A stretch of DNA of 64,000 nucleotides from Photorhabdus namnaonensis (lineage in GTDB: Bacteria > Pseudomonadota > Gammaproteobacteria > Enterobacterales > Enterobacteriaceae): contig NZ_LOIC01000018.1 of assembly GCF_001684335.1 (NCBI RefSeq), positions 252,628-316,627 on the forward strand, read 5' to 3'. The translations under genes were made by a program, and so were the position numbers. Position 1 is the first letter of the stretch; the number at the start of each line of letters is the position of its first letter. Below the pieces are notes generated by a model. The model was not told the DNA's origin, did no database searches, and saw only the letters and a program-made list of their open reading frames with translations. Positions 8,365 to 15,447 of the stretch are shown here, in pieces.

Positions 8365-8625
8365 CTACGATCGTTTTAACTTTCTAGGTTGTTTTTTGAA
8401 CAACATTTTTTCTAAAATTAGCACATGATCGACAGATAGCAAGTGTGCTATATGCACAAATTCAACCACATCCAACCTTCTTTCACCATTTTCAATTTTA
8501 GCAATAAATGATTGAGGTCGATCTAAGGCTTGAGCCAATCTTTTTTGAGTAATACCTTTTTCTATCCTAGCCTTACGAAGAGCGTTTATAACCATTTGAT
8601 ATTCATATGAATAAATCGATGCCAT
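8365..8625 (-). CDS. XRE-family regulator, copy 2
   Basis: 86 residues from MASIYSYEYQMVI. Same helix-turn-helix as copy 1 (GITQKRLAQALDRPQSFIAK); the C-terminal tail differs (LEKMLFKKQPRKLKRS, basic). It is divergent from the Ner-type gene at 8729, giving the repressor/Ner layout of Mu-like early switches, though these genes lie outside the tail-fibre end of the prophage. Confidence 0.8.
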   Translation of the reverse strand: MASIYSYEYQMVINALRKARIEKGITQKRLAQALDRPQSFIAKIENGERRLDVVEFVHIAHLLSVDHVLILEKMLFKKQPRKLKRS

Positions 8626-8641
8626 TTCTTTAACCTTGATT

Positions 8642-8688
8642 AATATCCCAAAATCGAATATCAATCATTTACTTAAATATCCCAAAAT
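8642..8688. promoter_or_regulatory. Direct-repeat operator between XRE copy 2 and the Ner-type gene
   Basis: The 13-bp sequence AATATCCCAAAAT occurs at 8642-8654 and 8676-8688, in the intergenic region shared by the two divergent genes. A related ACCAAAATGGGAT lies at 8338-8350 upstream of XRE copy 1, suggesting a common recognition element. Confidence 0.5.
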
Positions 8689-8728
8689 AGGATAATTCAT
8701 GCGTTTGTTATATGGAGATATAAAGGAA

Positions 8729-8986
8729 ATGAATAAAAAAGATTGGCATACCGCCGACATTATCGCTGCCTTACGTAAGCTCGGCACTACCTTAGCAGCA
8801 GTATCACGTAAGGAGGGACTTAGCTCATCTACATTAGCTAATGCTCTATCACGACCTTGGCCTAAAGGAGAGTGGATTATTGCGAACAATCTCGGAGTAC
8901 ATCCCTCAGAAATTTGGCCAAGCCGATATTTTGACGAGAATGGACAACCTATTGAACGAGTTATCCGAAATAATTCTTCCAGGTGA
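8729..8986 (+). CDS. Ner/Nlp-type DNA-binding protein
   Basis: 85 residues starting MNKKDWHTADIIAALRK; the ATG at 8729 has AAGGA upstream, and an upstream ATG at 8699 is less likely. It matches the Mu Ner / enterobacterial Nlp (SfsB) pattern throughout: DWHxADIIA, the helix-turn-helix (SSSTLANALSRPWPKGEWII) and the closing IWPSRYFDENGQP. Ner turns down Mu early transcription, while chromosomal Nlp acts as a regulator. The real prophage has its own, different early regulator at 34422, so this copy is either a host Nlp or a relic of another Mu-like phage. Confidence 0.85.
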   Translation: MNKKDWHTADIIAALRKLGTTLAAVSRKEGLSSSTLANALSRPWPKGEWIIANNLGVHPSEIWPSRYFDENGQPIERVIRNNSSR

Positions 8987-9002
8987 CTAATTCTCAACTA
9001 AA

Positions 9003-9039
9003 TGGTCTAAGCTCGGTATAATATCGAACTTAGACCATG
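9003..9039. terminator. Hairpin after the Ner-type gene, containing a prophage-end-like motif
   Basis: ATGGTCTAAG (9002-9011) pairs perfectly with CTTAGACCAT (9029-9038). It could terminate the Ner-type gene, though no T run follows. Inside it AAGCTCGGTATAAT (9009-9022) matches 13 of 14 bases of an inverted copy at 41067-41080, so this may instead be the left end of the prophage. Confidence 0.4.
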
Positions 9040-9086
9040 TTAGCTGCTTAGACTGTCTAACTATTGGGGCCAGTTTATTGCAGCCC

Positions 9087-9539
9087 TTATTCTATTACTC
9101 TGGGTTTTTCGGGCCAATTAATATCTGGCACTAAGTTAACATCAATGCGGCTCAGTAATACCCTATATTTCTTCAAATCTGCTAACAGAGATTTTTCCTC
9201 ATCACTCGCCATCCCCAAATCTACAGCATCTTGTAACGGAGCTATCTGTTTACTTACAGTGAACATAAGTTGCTGTTTCTTATGTTCTGCTTGTTGCTGC
9301 TGTTCCTGCCTAAGCTTTATCACACCGCTTTCTGATATTATCCACTTTTCACCATCGTATTTATGATAAACGGACGGAGCGCGTTCAGTAAGCACTGGAT
9401 AACCCTCTTTATTACTGACAATTGACAAACCGTGTGACTGCCCTGTAAGTAATTCATTGTGTTTTTCTGCGGTTATTTCAACACATTCTTCATGAGCTTC
9501 ACTATAAAAAGCGCTTTCTTTTCTGGAGAAATAAACCAT
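9087..9539 (-). CDS. Tail fibre assembly protein
   Basis: 150 residues, Tfa/caudoviral tail-fibre chaperone family. N-terminal MVYFSRKESAFYSEAHEE, a GLSIVSNKEGYPVLTE turn-rich part, then a long glutamine-rich helix (LRQEQQQQAEHKKQ) and the C-terminal NWPEKPRVIE typical of the family. It abuts the tail fibre gene and is the last gene of the leftward late operon, next to the presumed prophage end. Confidence 0.85.
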   Translation of the reverse strand: MVYFSRKESAFYSEAHEECVEITAEKHNELLTGQSHGLSIVSNKEGYPVLTERAPSVYHKYDGEKWIISESGVIKLRQEQQQQAEHKKQQLMFTVSKQIAPLQDAVDLGMASDEEKSLLADLKKYRVLLSRIDVNLVPDINWPEKPRVIE

Positions 9540-10517
9540 TTATACCCCCCAAAATAATATATGAACAACTTTGCTTGGATTCTCATTGTTGTTGGGAGTG
9601 CCAGCTTGATATTCAAACGTCGATAATGTTGCATTACGTACTAATGTGTGACCTGTTGATGTATTGATACTCGACATGCTTGCGACATAGCCAATAAACT
9701 GACATTTAAAAGAAATTGGATAATTGACTTTTACCCATGACTGTTGGCTTGATGCAACTTTAACCCATTGAATAATTATTCCCGTATCCCCGCATTGCCA
9801 CCAGCCATTTTCAGATTTTATAGCTGCGTTTTGCAATGCGAGCGTACCGCTTCGCTCAGGTATTAATATATTATAACGTCGCTGATTGCTCGGATCGTTA
9901 GAATAAATATGTAACAATTTTCCTTCCGAACCATTAATTCCTACCATATACCCATCTTTCGATTTGAAACGTAGCTCAGGAAAAGGAGTTTTACTATCAA
10001 TTAATAAACTACCAACGGTTGCAGTTTTATCGCTAGAAATACGCAAGAAAGTGTTATCGCTCTCAGATTTAGCATAACTTCCCACATCCCCGGCATTCAA
10101 TGAAATATCAGATGACAACGCTTTCCCATTCACTTTACGAATGGATGGTACTCGGCTATTAGCGTTGTTATTTGCTGCTATAGCACTTTGATTCGCCGTA
10201 TCCGTCAGTGATTGCACAAATGCTGTTGTTGCAATCTGAGTATTATTAGCGTTTTTAGCAGGTGTGGGGGCGATTGGCGTTCCTGTGAAAATGGGACTGG
10301 CTTTCGGTGCATACTGAGTATGCGGATTTTGCACCTCAGAATGTTCCCTCAACTCATTCCCATTTTGTTCTAGTTTTTGTTTAAGATAACTTGTGCGGTT
10401 GACCAACTGTTTAGCCTGCCGATTAGAAATACCATCAGGCCCGCCTAACACGGGATCTGAGGTTTCTATTTGATACACTCCCTCTGACCACTGTGGGGTT
10501 TCCGGCAAATTAGCCAT
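9540..10517 (-). CDS. Phage tail fibre protein
   Basis: 325 residues from MANLPETPQWSEGVYQIE; the start lies two bases after the gpI stop. A frame open for 88 more codons upstream overlaps gpI and is rejected. The N-terminus has the P2/Mu-type fibre attachment motif (DPVLGGPDGISNRQAKQLVNRT), a repeat-like shaft (TPIAPTPAKNANNTQIATTAFV) and a C-terminal receptor region ending in WWQCGDTGIIIQW and VVHILFWGV. It determines host adsorption. Short for a fibre but apparently complete. Confidence 0.88.
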   Translation of the reverse strand: MANLPETPQWSEGVYQIETSDPVLGGPDGISNRQAKQLVNRTSYLKQKLEQNGNELREHSEVQNPHTQYAPKASPIFTGTPIAPTPAKNANNTQIATTAFVQSLTDTANQSAIAANNNANSRVPSIRKVNGKALSSDISLNAGDVGSYAKSESDNTFLRISSDKTATVGSLLIDSKTPFPELRFKSKDGYMVGINGSEGKLLHIYSNDPSNQRRYNILIPERSGTLALQNAAIKSENGWWQCGDTGIIIQWVKVASSQQSWVKVNYPISFKCQFIGYVASMSSINTSTGHTLVRNATLSTFEYQAGTPNNNENPSKVVHILFWGV

Positions 10518-10518
10518 T

Positions 10519-11094
10519 TTAACTGCTCCCATAATTGTAACTACCGTCATAACTGACAGTATTGTTGTAACGAATTGATACAGACTGATATTCCAAGCTG
10601 GTAAGGTGGCAGCGTGCAGGCGCAAACGCTGCCAGTGTAGTGCGCAATAGCGAGGCTTGATCATTGGTAATAGGTTGCTGAAGTATGATGCGATAATCTG
10701 CCCAAGATGTTGAATCTCCGTGAACATAATTACCGTTATGGCTGGCATGACCGTCATAATTGATTTGACCAGTGCCTTCAATTAAATCAATCTCACCAAA
10801 CCCAAAACGACGGATAATTTCACGAATTGACCACGGTGTGCCTTTATACCGATGCAATTCTATAGCCGACTTGATTAACGTGCGGCGAGCATTGTCTGAT
10901 TCGACAAGCTCCCAGCCATCGTTAAATAGGGAGAATTGATTTGCCAGCCAATGCAGCGCGCTGCTATCGACAGTATCAATGAGATAAACCATTAATTGGG
11001 TTAAATCGATATCATCAAAACGGGAGGCCAACTGACCTAATGCACGCATACTGATATCAGCTTCTAGTGGAGGTGGTAGATGTAACTTAACCAT
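10519..11094 (-). CDS. Baseplate protein, P2 gpI-like
   Basis: 191 residues. Matches tail protein I: LHLPPPLEADISMRALGQLA, then a central KGTPWSIREIIRRFGFG motif characteristic of the family. The C-terminal part (NYDGHASHNGNYVHGDS) is glycine/asparagine-rich. It overlaps gpJ by 8 bp and is immediately followed by the tail fibre. Confidence 0.9.
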   Translation of the reverse strand: MVKLHLPPPLEADISMRALGQLASRFDDIDLTQLMVYLIDTVDSSALHWLANQFSLFNDGWELVESDNARRTLIKSAIELHRYKGTPWSIREIIRRFGFGEIDLIEGTGQINYDGHASHNGNYVHGDSTSWADYRIILQQPITNDQASLLRTTLAAFAPARCHLTSLEYQSVSIRYNNTVSYDGSYNYGSS

Positions 11095-12190
11095 CAGCGA
11101 CTCCAGTGACTACAACAGTGATACCGATACAATTCGCCCATTCATTTTCACCTACAACCTGAAACGTAGGAGACTCCAGTACGACTTGATAGACGCCAGA
11201 AACAGACAGTGTTGAGATGATTTGGCTGGGAACAATATCTTTTCCTAACGTTGTTGCTCGTTCAGCTACCCATGTTTGTATGGCTTGTTCTGCTGCCGGT
11301 TGAATACCAAGCGTATTAACGCCACTGTACAAGGTCAGTTTCGCCTTGATGGTATAATCAACCTTCACAGGAGGTTTTGCATGTACAATGTCAGTCAACG
11401 GGCGGATTTTTTCATCAGAACAAAAACTTTTCACCAGCGTTAAAATGCTTTCATCTGGCAACCCTGTTGCCAATAGTGGAAACAGTTCAACAACACCCGG
11501 AATGGGAGACCTGACTGCAACATCAACAATATTGGGGTGAGCACGCATGGCATGAAATCGATAAGCCTGACGACTGCCCGCATTAGTAAACGATTCAGGG
11601 GCCATCTTGATTCGTACACGTAGCCTCTCGTCACTTTCTTCTGCCGAACCACCACTACTCACTATTGTGTTGATCACTTGCAGGTCAATGTCGTCGATTT
11701 CATCCAACAATGTACTGATTTGTGCTGGTTGCCAGCTATTCCCTGATAATCCAGCATCTGTACAAGTAGCTGTGACATTAACGAAACGTGTGCCTGCTTT
11801 CAGAACAGCATCTGTATTAGTAGCAAAAATAATACTGTCCGATGCATTAACACGAGTTCCAACTGGAATGAGTACATCTTGCTCTAATGCTTCATCAACC
11901 CTAAATTGCAGTGTTGTATGTGCAGGCTGGGCGGGTAGCCGATATACTCCGACCAATTCCCCTAAGTAGTCCAAAATGGGCGCACGGGCAAACTCGACCA
12001 GATTTTGCTTGGCGGCTTCCTGAACTTGCATTCGGGTCAGTGCTTCACGATATGCAAATAAATTGATCAGCAGGCGTTCTGCCTGTGCTGGGTACAAAGT
12101 CTTACCTACATCAGCCTCATACTTTGCGATCATTTCGGTTGTGATTTTCTCTACATCACGCTCGATAAAATCAGGTTCTGTCAGCGCCAT
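11087..12190 (-). CDS. Baseplate wedge protein, P2 gpJ-like
   Basis: 367 residues, baseplate J-like family. Typical features are the N-terminal LVEFARAPILDYLGELVGVYRLP, the GTRVNASDSIIFAT region and a C-terminal AIQTWVAERATTLGKDIVPSQI motif. It forms the wedge linking baseplate hub to fibres. Overlaps its neighbours on both sides by 8-10 bp, as expected in a compact phage operon. Confidence 0.93.
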   Translation of the reverse strand: MALTEPDFIERDVEKITTEMIAKYEADVGKTLYPAQAERLLINLFAYREALTRMQVQEAAKQNLVEFARAPILDYLGELVGVYRLPAQPAHTTLQFRVDEALEQDVLIPVGTRVNASDSIIFATNTDAVLKAGTRFVNVTATCTDAGLSGNSWQPAQISTLLDEIDDIDLQVINTIVSSGGSAEESDERLRVRIKMAPESFTNAGSRQAYRFHAMRAHPNIVDVAVRSPIPGVVELFPLLATGLPDESILTLVKSFCSDEKIRPLTDIVHAKPPVKVDYTIKAKLTLYSGVNTLGIQPAAEQAIQTWVAERATTLGKDIVPSQIISTLSVSGVYQVVLESPTFQVVGENEWANCIGITVVVTGVADG

Positions 12191-12534
12191 AGCAACTCCG
12201 TAGATTGTGTAATGCCATCAACTGCTGTCCAATTCACACGCAGAGTCAGGTGCTCTGCCTCAACATTCGGTTTCACCGATAACAACTGGCAACGAGGTTC
12301 CCAACGTGTAATAGCATCAACAGATTCCCTGACAACGTGGGGAATAGCGCGGTCTATTGGGTAATCCATATAAAGGTGCAAGTTACTGCCGAATTCTGGT
12401 CGATGTGGATCACTGCCACGTGGTGTACGTAGAATAATGAATATTGCTTGGGCGATATCATCCAGCCCACAGGCAATTTTGCCTGAGTTCTGGAGAGCGG
12501 GTTGCCAAAAAACAGAGTGTGAGTTCGTATTCAT
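12181..12534 (-). CDS. Baseplate protein, P2 gpW / T4 gp25-like
   Basis: 117 residues. It has the gp25-like core (DDIAQAIFIILRTPRGSDPHRPEFGSNLHLYMDYPID) with the family's R-PEFG signature. Gp25-type proteins start sheath assembly on the baseplate. A start at 12534 (MNTNSHSVFW) is used; 45 bp separate it from gpV. Confidence 0.92.
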   Translation of the reverse strand: MNTNSHSVFWQPALQNSGKIACGLDDIAQAIFIILRTPRGSDPHRPEFGSNLHLYMDYPIDRAIPHVVRESVDAITRWEPRCQLLSVKPNVEAEHLTLRVNWTAVDGITQSTELLWR

Positions 12535-12579
12535 GGGGACAGTATCGCCCTCGGCAGGAATATCTAATATTAAAGACGT

Positions 12580-13185
12580 TTAAAGAACCCCATGAGAATG
12601 ATGATTCGAGCTACCACCTTCATCCATGATGCTGCCCGTTGCATGGATGTTGCCATTCACGCTGACATTGCCCTGAATGGTCGCAGCAACTCCATTACCA
12701 CCAGAACCCGACAGTCCATTTTGGTAAGTTAATTGGCCTTTCACTAACATATTTCCGGTTACGATTGTTTCCGGCGCATCAATGGTTGCCTGCTGTGTCT
12801 GAATAACAACATTGGCTCCCACCGCGATCTTAATGTGCTGAATGCCGCCATTAATAGTCAGGGTGTGTGAGGTTCGATCATAGTAAAAAGCTGCATCATC
12901 TGCATAAGTCATACCACGGACGTCTTTATTGTTAGCTGACGGTTTATCAACACTGGAATAGATAGCACCTAAAATAACACCATCTTCACCATTGGCATCC
13001 AATAATACTTCGACTTGTTCCCCAACATCGGGCAACCAATAGTCTTTGTTATTCTGGGTATTGCGCTGCAACACATTCAGCCAATTAGTACGCATATTAT
13101 CGCATTCAGGCAATCGCACGCGGGCACGAACAGTAGCAGGATCTATGGCGCTAATCGTACCAACTTGACGAGTTACACTGCTCAT
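12580..13185 (-). CDS. Baseplate spike protein, P2 gpV-like
   Basis: 201 residues. An N-terminal OB-fold region (VGTISAIDPATVRARVRLPE ... WLPDVGEQVEVLLD) is followed by a beta-helical shaft rich in T/N/V/G. The tip SSNHHSHGVL carries the HxH iron-binding signature of membrane-piercing spike apices. The start overlaps the gpD stop by four bases. Confidence 0.93.
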   Translation of the reverse strand: MSSVTRQVGTISAIDPATVRARVRLPECDNMRTNWLNVLQRNTQNNKDYWLPDVGEQVEVLLDANGEDGVILGAIYSSVDKPSANNKDVRGMTYADDAAFYYDRTSHTLTINGGIQHIKIAVGANVVIQTQQATIDAPETIVTGNMLVKGQLTYQNGLSGSGGNGVAATIQGNVSVNGNIHATGSIMDEGGSSNHHSHGVL

Positions 13186-14360
13186 TTGGATTCCTCCTCG
13201 ATGATCGTGTCGGAAGAACCATCGGGCTTATATACAACCAATTTCTGAGTCTTATCTTTTTTATCTTTCTTGGATTTGCTTGATGTAACAGGGCCTCGAG
13301 CAACTTCAAGTTCAGTTATATATCCGCTGTTGCGATCAAAAGAGTGGTGAGCTGAAGTAATTAACCATTGTCCAGATAACTTGCCAAATTCAATCAACTC
13401 AATTTTATTTCCGGCGGTTAACTGAGGGGCTCCCATCAATGAAAGTGAGCCATTCTGCTGATACTCATTATGTGAATCCAGTGCTGACGTGGCCTTTATT
13501 TCAGCGCTATCCTTGTTAGCAGCCCGGCTGTTTACTTTTAAGGTATCTGCGCTGGTTTCTTTACCGCTACTTTTGCCTCTTGAATTAGACTGACTACTTG
13601 TACTGGTCGTGCCATCAGCTTCATAGACAATCAACTTTTTATCATCAGCCTTTTGGTGCTTCACTTTGGCTTTTTTATAGACTTTATTAATCGTGTCCCG
13701 CAGTGAAAATCGGGCAACATCGCGAGGGTGTAATTTTTTTATCGGTTCTTGGCTGCGCAAAGTAGCTAAGCGAGAGAAAATTAGCTGTTCACTGACAACC
13801 TTAACGGCATAACCATATTCACTAGCCAGCCGCTTCAGGAACGCCACATCGGTTTCAGAATATTGTGTCACCCTGTCAATCTTGATGATTTCGATACTGC
13901 CGATCAGCTTTAACCGATGTTTCTTGGCGATACGACTAGCAATAGCGGCCAGTGTTGTATTCTCAAATCCACGGTTAGACTTGGTACGCAATGCCGTATT
14001 GATAGACGTTGCTACACCTCGAACAGATACAATAGAAGGAGGGATGCTGACTTCAATTTCATCAATGTAGAATGAGCCACAATTCAGTAGCCGTTCGCTG
14101 AAATAGCCCAACTTCAATGTCAACGTATCACCTTTGCCCGGATACCATTTATCTAGCCAGCGACCATCAGTATCATCCAATTCTACCTCTATTTCATCAG
14201 ATTCGCTTTTGATGTTGTCGGTATAGCTGACACGAGTGACATAAGGAGTGATGTCACTTGTGATATCTTTTTGCAAATATCGTAACGTGAATGTCGGTCT
14301 TAAAACCTCTGAGACACCCGTTATAGATGGTGTTTGCTTAGGATAAATTATCTCAGCCAC
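13182..14360 (-). CDS. Tail hub protein, P2 gpD-like, with an internal motif duplication
   Basis: 392 residues. The N-terminal two thirds follow the gpD/late-control family (LRYLQKDITSDITPYVTRVSYTD; SETDVAFLKRLASEYGYAV). The region around residues 235-260 (KKLIVYEADGTTSTSS) and the extreme C-terminus (QKLVVYKPDGSSDTI) share one motif, K-L-x-V-Y-x-x-D-G. Each is flanked by lysine- or serine-rich linkers, so the tail of the protein has been extended by duplication. It forms the hub threaded by the tape measure. Confidence 0.92.
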   Translation of the reverse strand: MAEIIYPKQTPSITGVSEVLRPTFTLRYLQKDITSDITPYVTRVSYTDNIKSESDEIEVELDDTDGRWLDKWYPGKGDTLTLKLGYFSERLLNCGSFYIDEIEVSIPPSIVSVRGVATSINTALRTKSNRGFENTTLAAIASRIAKKHRLKLIGSIEIIKIDRVTQYSETDVAFLKRLASEYGYAVKVVSEQLIFSRLATLRSQEPIKKLHPRDVARFSLRDTINKVYKKAKVKHQKADDKKLIVYEADGTTSTSSQSNSRGKSSGKETSADTLKVNSRAANKDSAEIKATSALDSHNEYQQNGSLSLMGAPQLTAGNKIELIEFGKLSGQWLITSAHHSFDRNSGYITELEVARGPVTSSKSKKDKKDKTQKLVVYKPDGSSDTIIEEESK

Positions 14361-14560
14361 GGTGGTGTATCCTCTTCAGTTACTACATTGTCAGCGTCAA
14401 TGATAGGTATCAACAATACGATCCCAGATGGCAATACAGGTGTAACTGCAACGTGCGGATTGGCAGCAATTATGCGAGCATAACCTAAAGAGTCACCATA
14501 ATAATGGTGAGCCAATAAATCCCATCTATCTCCCTCTTTCGTTATGTGTTCAAGAAACAT
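14348..14560 (-). CDS. Tail protein X (LysM-like)
   Basis: 70 residues from the ATG at 14560 (MFLEHITKEGDRWDLLA). The LysM-like fold is seen in GDRWDLLAHHYYGD ... IIAANPHV, and the VLPSGIVLLIPI end is diagnostic for gpX. In P2-type phages it joins tail tube terminus and baseplate. The start overlaps the stop of the gpU gene. Confidence 0.93.
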   Translation of the reverse strand: MFLEHITKEGDRWDLLAHHYYGDSLGYARIIAANPHVAVTPVLPSGIVLLIPIIDADNVVTEEDTPPWLR

Positions 14561-14562
14561 GA

Positions 14563-15447
14563 TCAAAGTGTCCTTGTGGTAATTTGCGCGGCCATCTTAC
14601 TGAGCGCGGGTGATATTGATGTAAATGTTGAACTTGCCGATTCAAGTTGAGCTGATACAGAATCTAATGCAGCAGAGATATTACTGTTATCTGCACGGCT
14701 TAATGACGATTGAGCATTGTTAACAAATGTTACTGCTTGCCCCGTTGCTCTGGTCAATTGAATTGCATCTGGCAATGAGTCACCGAGTGATTGAAAAGCC
14801 GGATAGCTTTTCCCTAATGGACCAGCAGTATTGTTGAGTCCGGTAAGAAGACCTGGTACGCGGGTTAACGCTACGGCCGGGTTGTCTTTCATCTTCTGTG
14901 CAATACGTACCGCACTGATAGTCGTTTGCAGTGCTGATTGTGCTTGTTTGGCATAATTCACTCCATCCCTGACTTTTTTAGCCATACCTGATGGTTTCGG
15001 TATTGCATTAGACAACGCCTTTGTATTCGGGACATGAGATTTAATGGCAGGCGGTTTCAGTGGTTTTTTAGGATCACCGATATATTCACGTAATGTCACT
15101 GAGGCATTGAGGGCAAATATATTACCTACTGAATCCGTTTGCTCACTGGAGGCTGTCACATCAGTAATAACAAACCAGCCACGGTAATCACCATTTCCGA
15201 ATATTAGCGCGAGTGCTTGATGTTTCCGCATTGCTTCACGCAGCCGATTCAATTCAATATCCGGCGCACAATAATGTTGATGAAAGACCAAGCTAATTTG
15301 AATTTCATCCAGTTTCTCACCTACGAATTGCAAGCCGGGCTTACCCTGAATTCGGGCATGTTCAGCATAATCAACACCAAACGTTACATCAAAACCATCC
15401 CAATATGTGATTAGCTCAAATTCAATATCACCTAATACAGCAAACAT
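14563..15447 (-). CDS. Tail protein, P2 gpU-like with a C-terminal extension
   Basis: 294 residues, about twice P2 gpU. Residues 1-130 are gpU-like (MFAVLGDIEFELITYWDGFD; GNGDYRGWFVITDVTASSEQTD). The rest is alanine/serine-rich and helical (KQAQSALQTTISAVRIAQKM), as in several Mu/P2 hybrids. It probably caps tail tube assembly. Starts at the tape measure's stop codon. Confidence 0.88.
   Translation of the reverse strand: MFAVLGDIEFELITYWDGFDVTFGVDYAEHARIQGKPGLQFVGEKLDEIQISLVFHQHYCAPDIELNRLREAMRKHQALALIFGNGDYRGWFVITDVTASSEQTDSVGNIFALNASVTLREYIGDPKKPLKPPAIKSHVPNTKALSNAIPKPSGMAKKVRDGVNYAKQAQSALQTTISAVRIAQKMKDNPAVALTRVPGLLTGLNNTAGPLGKSYPAFQSLGDSLPDAIQLTRATGQAVTFVNNAQSSLSRADNSNISAALDSVSAQLESASSTFTSISPALSKMAAQITTRTL

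Noticed and set aside
8665..8997. 110-codon minus-strand ORF
   Set aside because: It is antisense to the Ner-type gene, whose sequence matches a known family.
10518..10781. N-terminal extension of the tail fibre gene
   Set aside because: It lies wholly within gpI in another frame; MANLPETPQW directly after the gpI stop is the family start.
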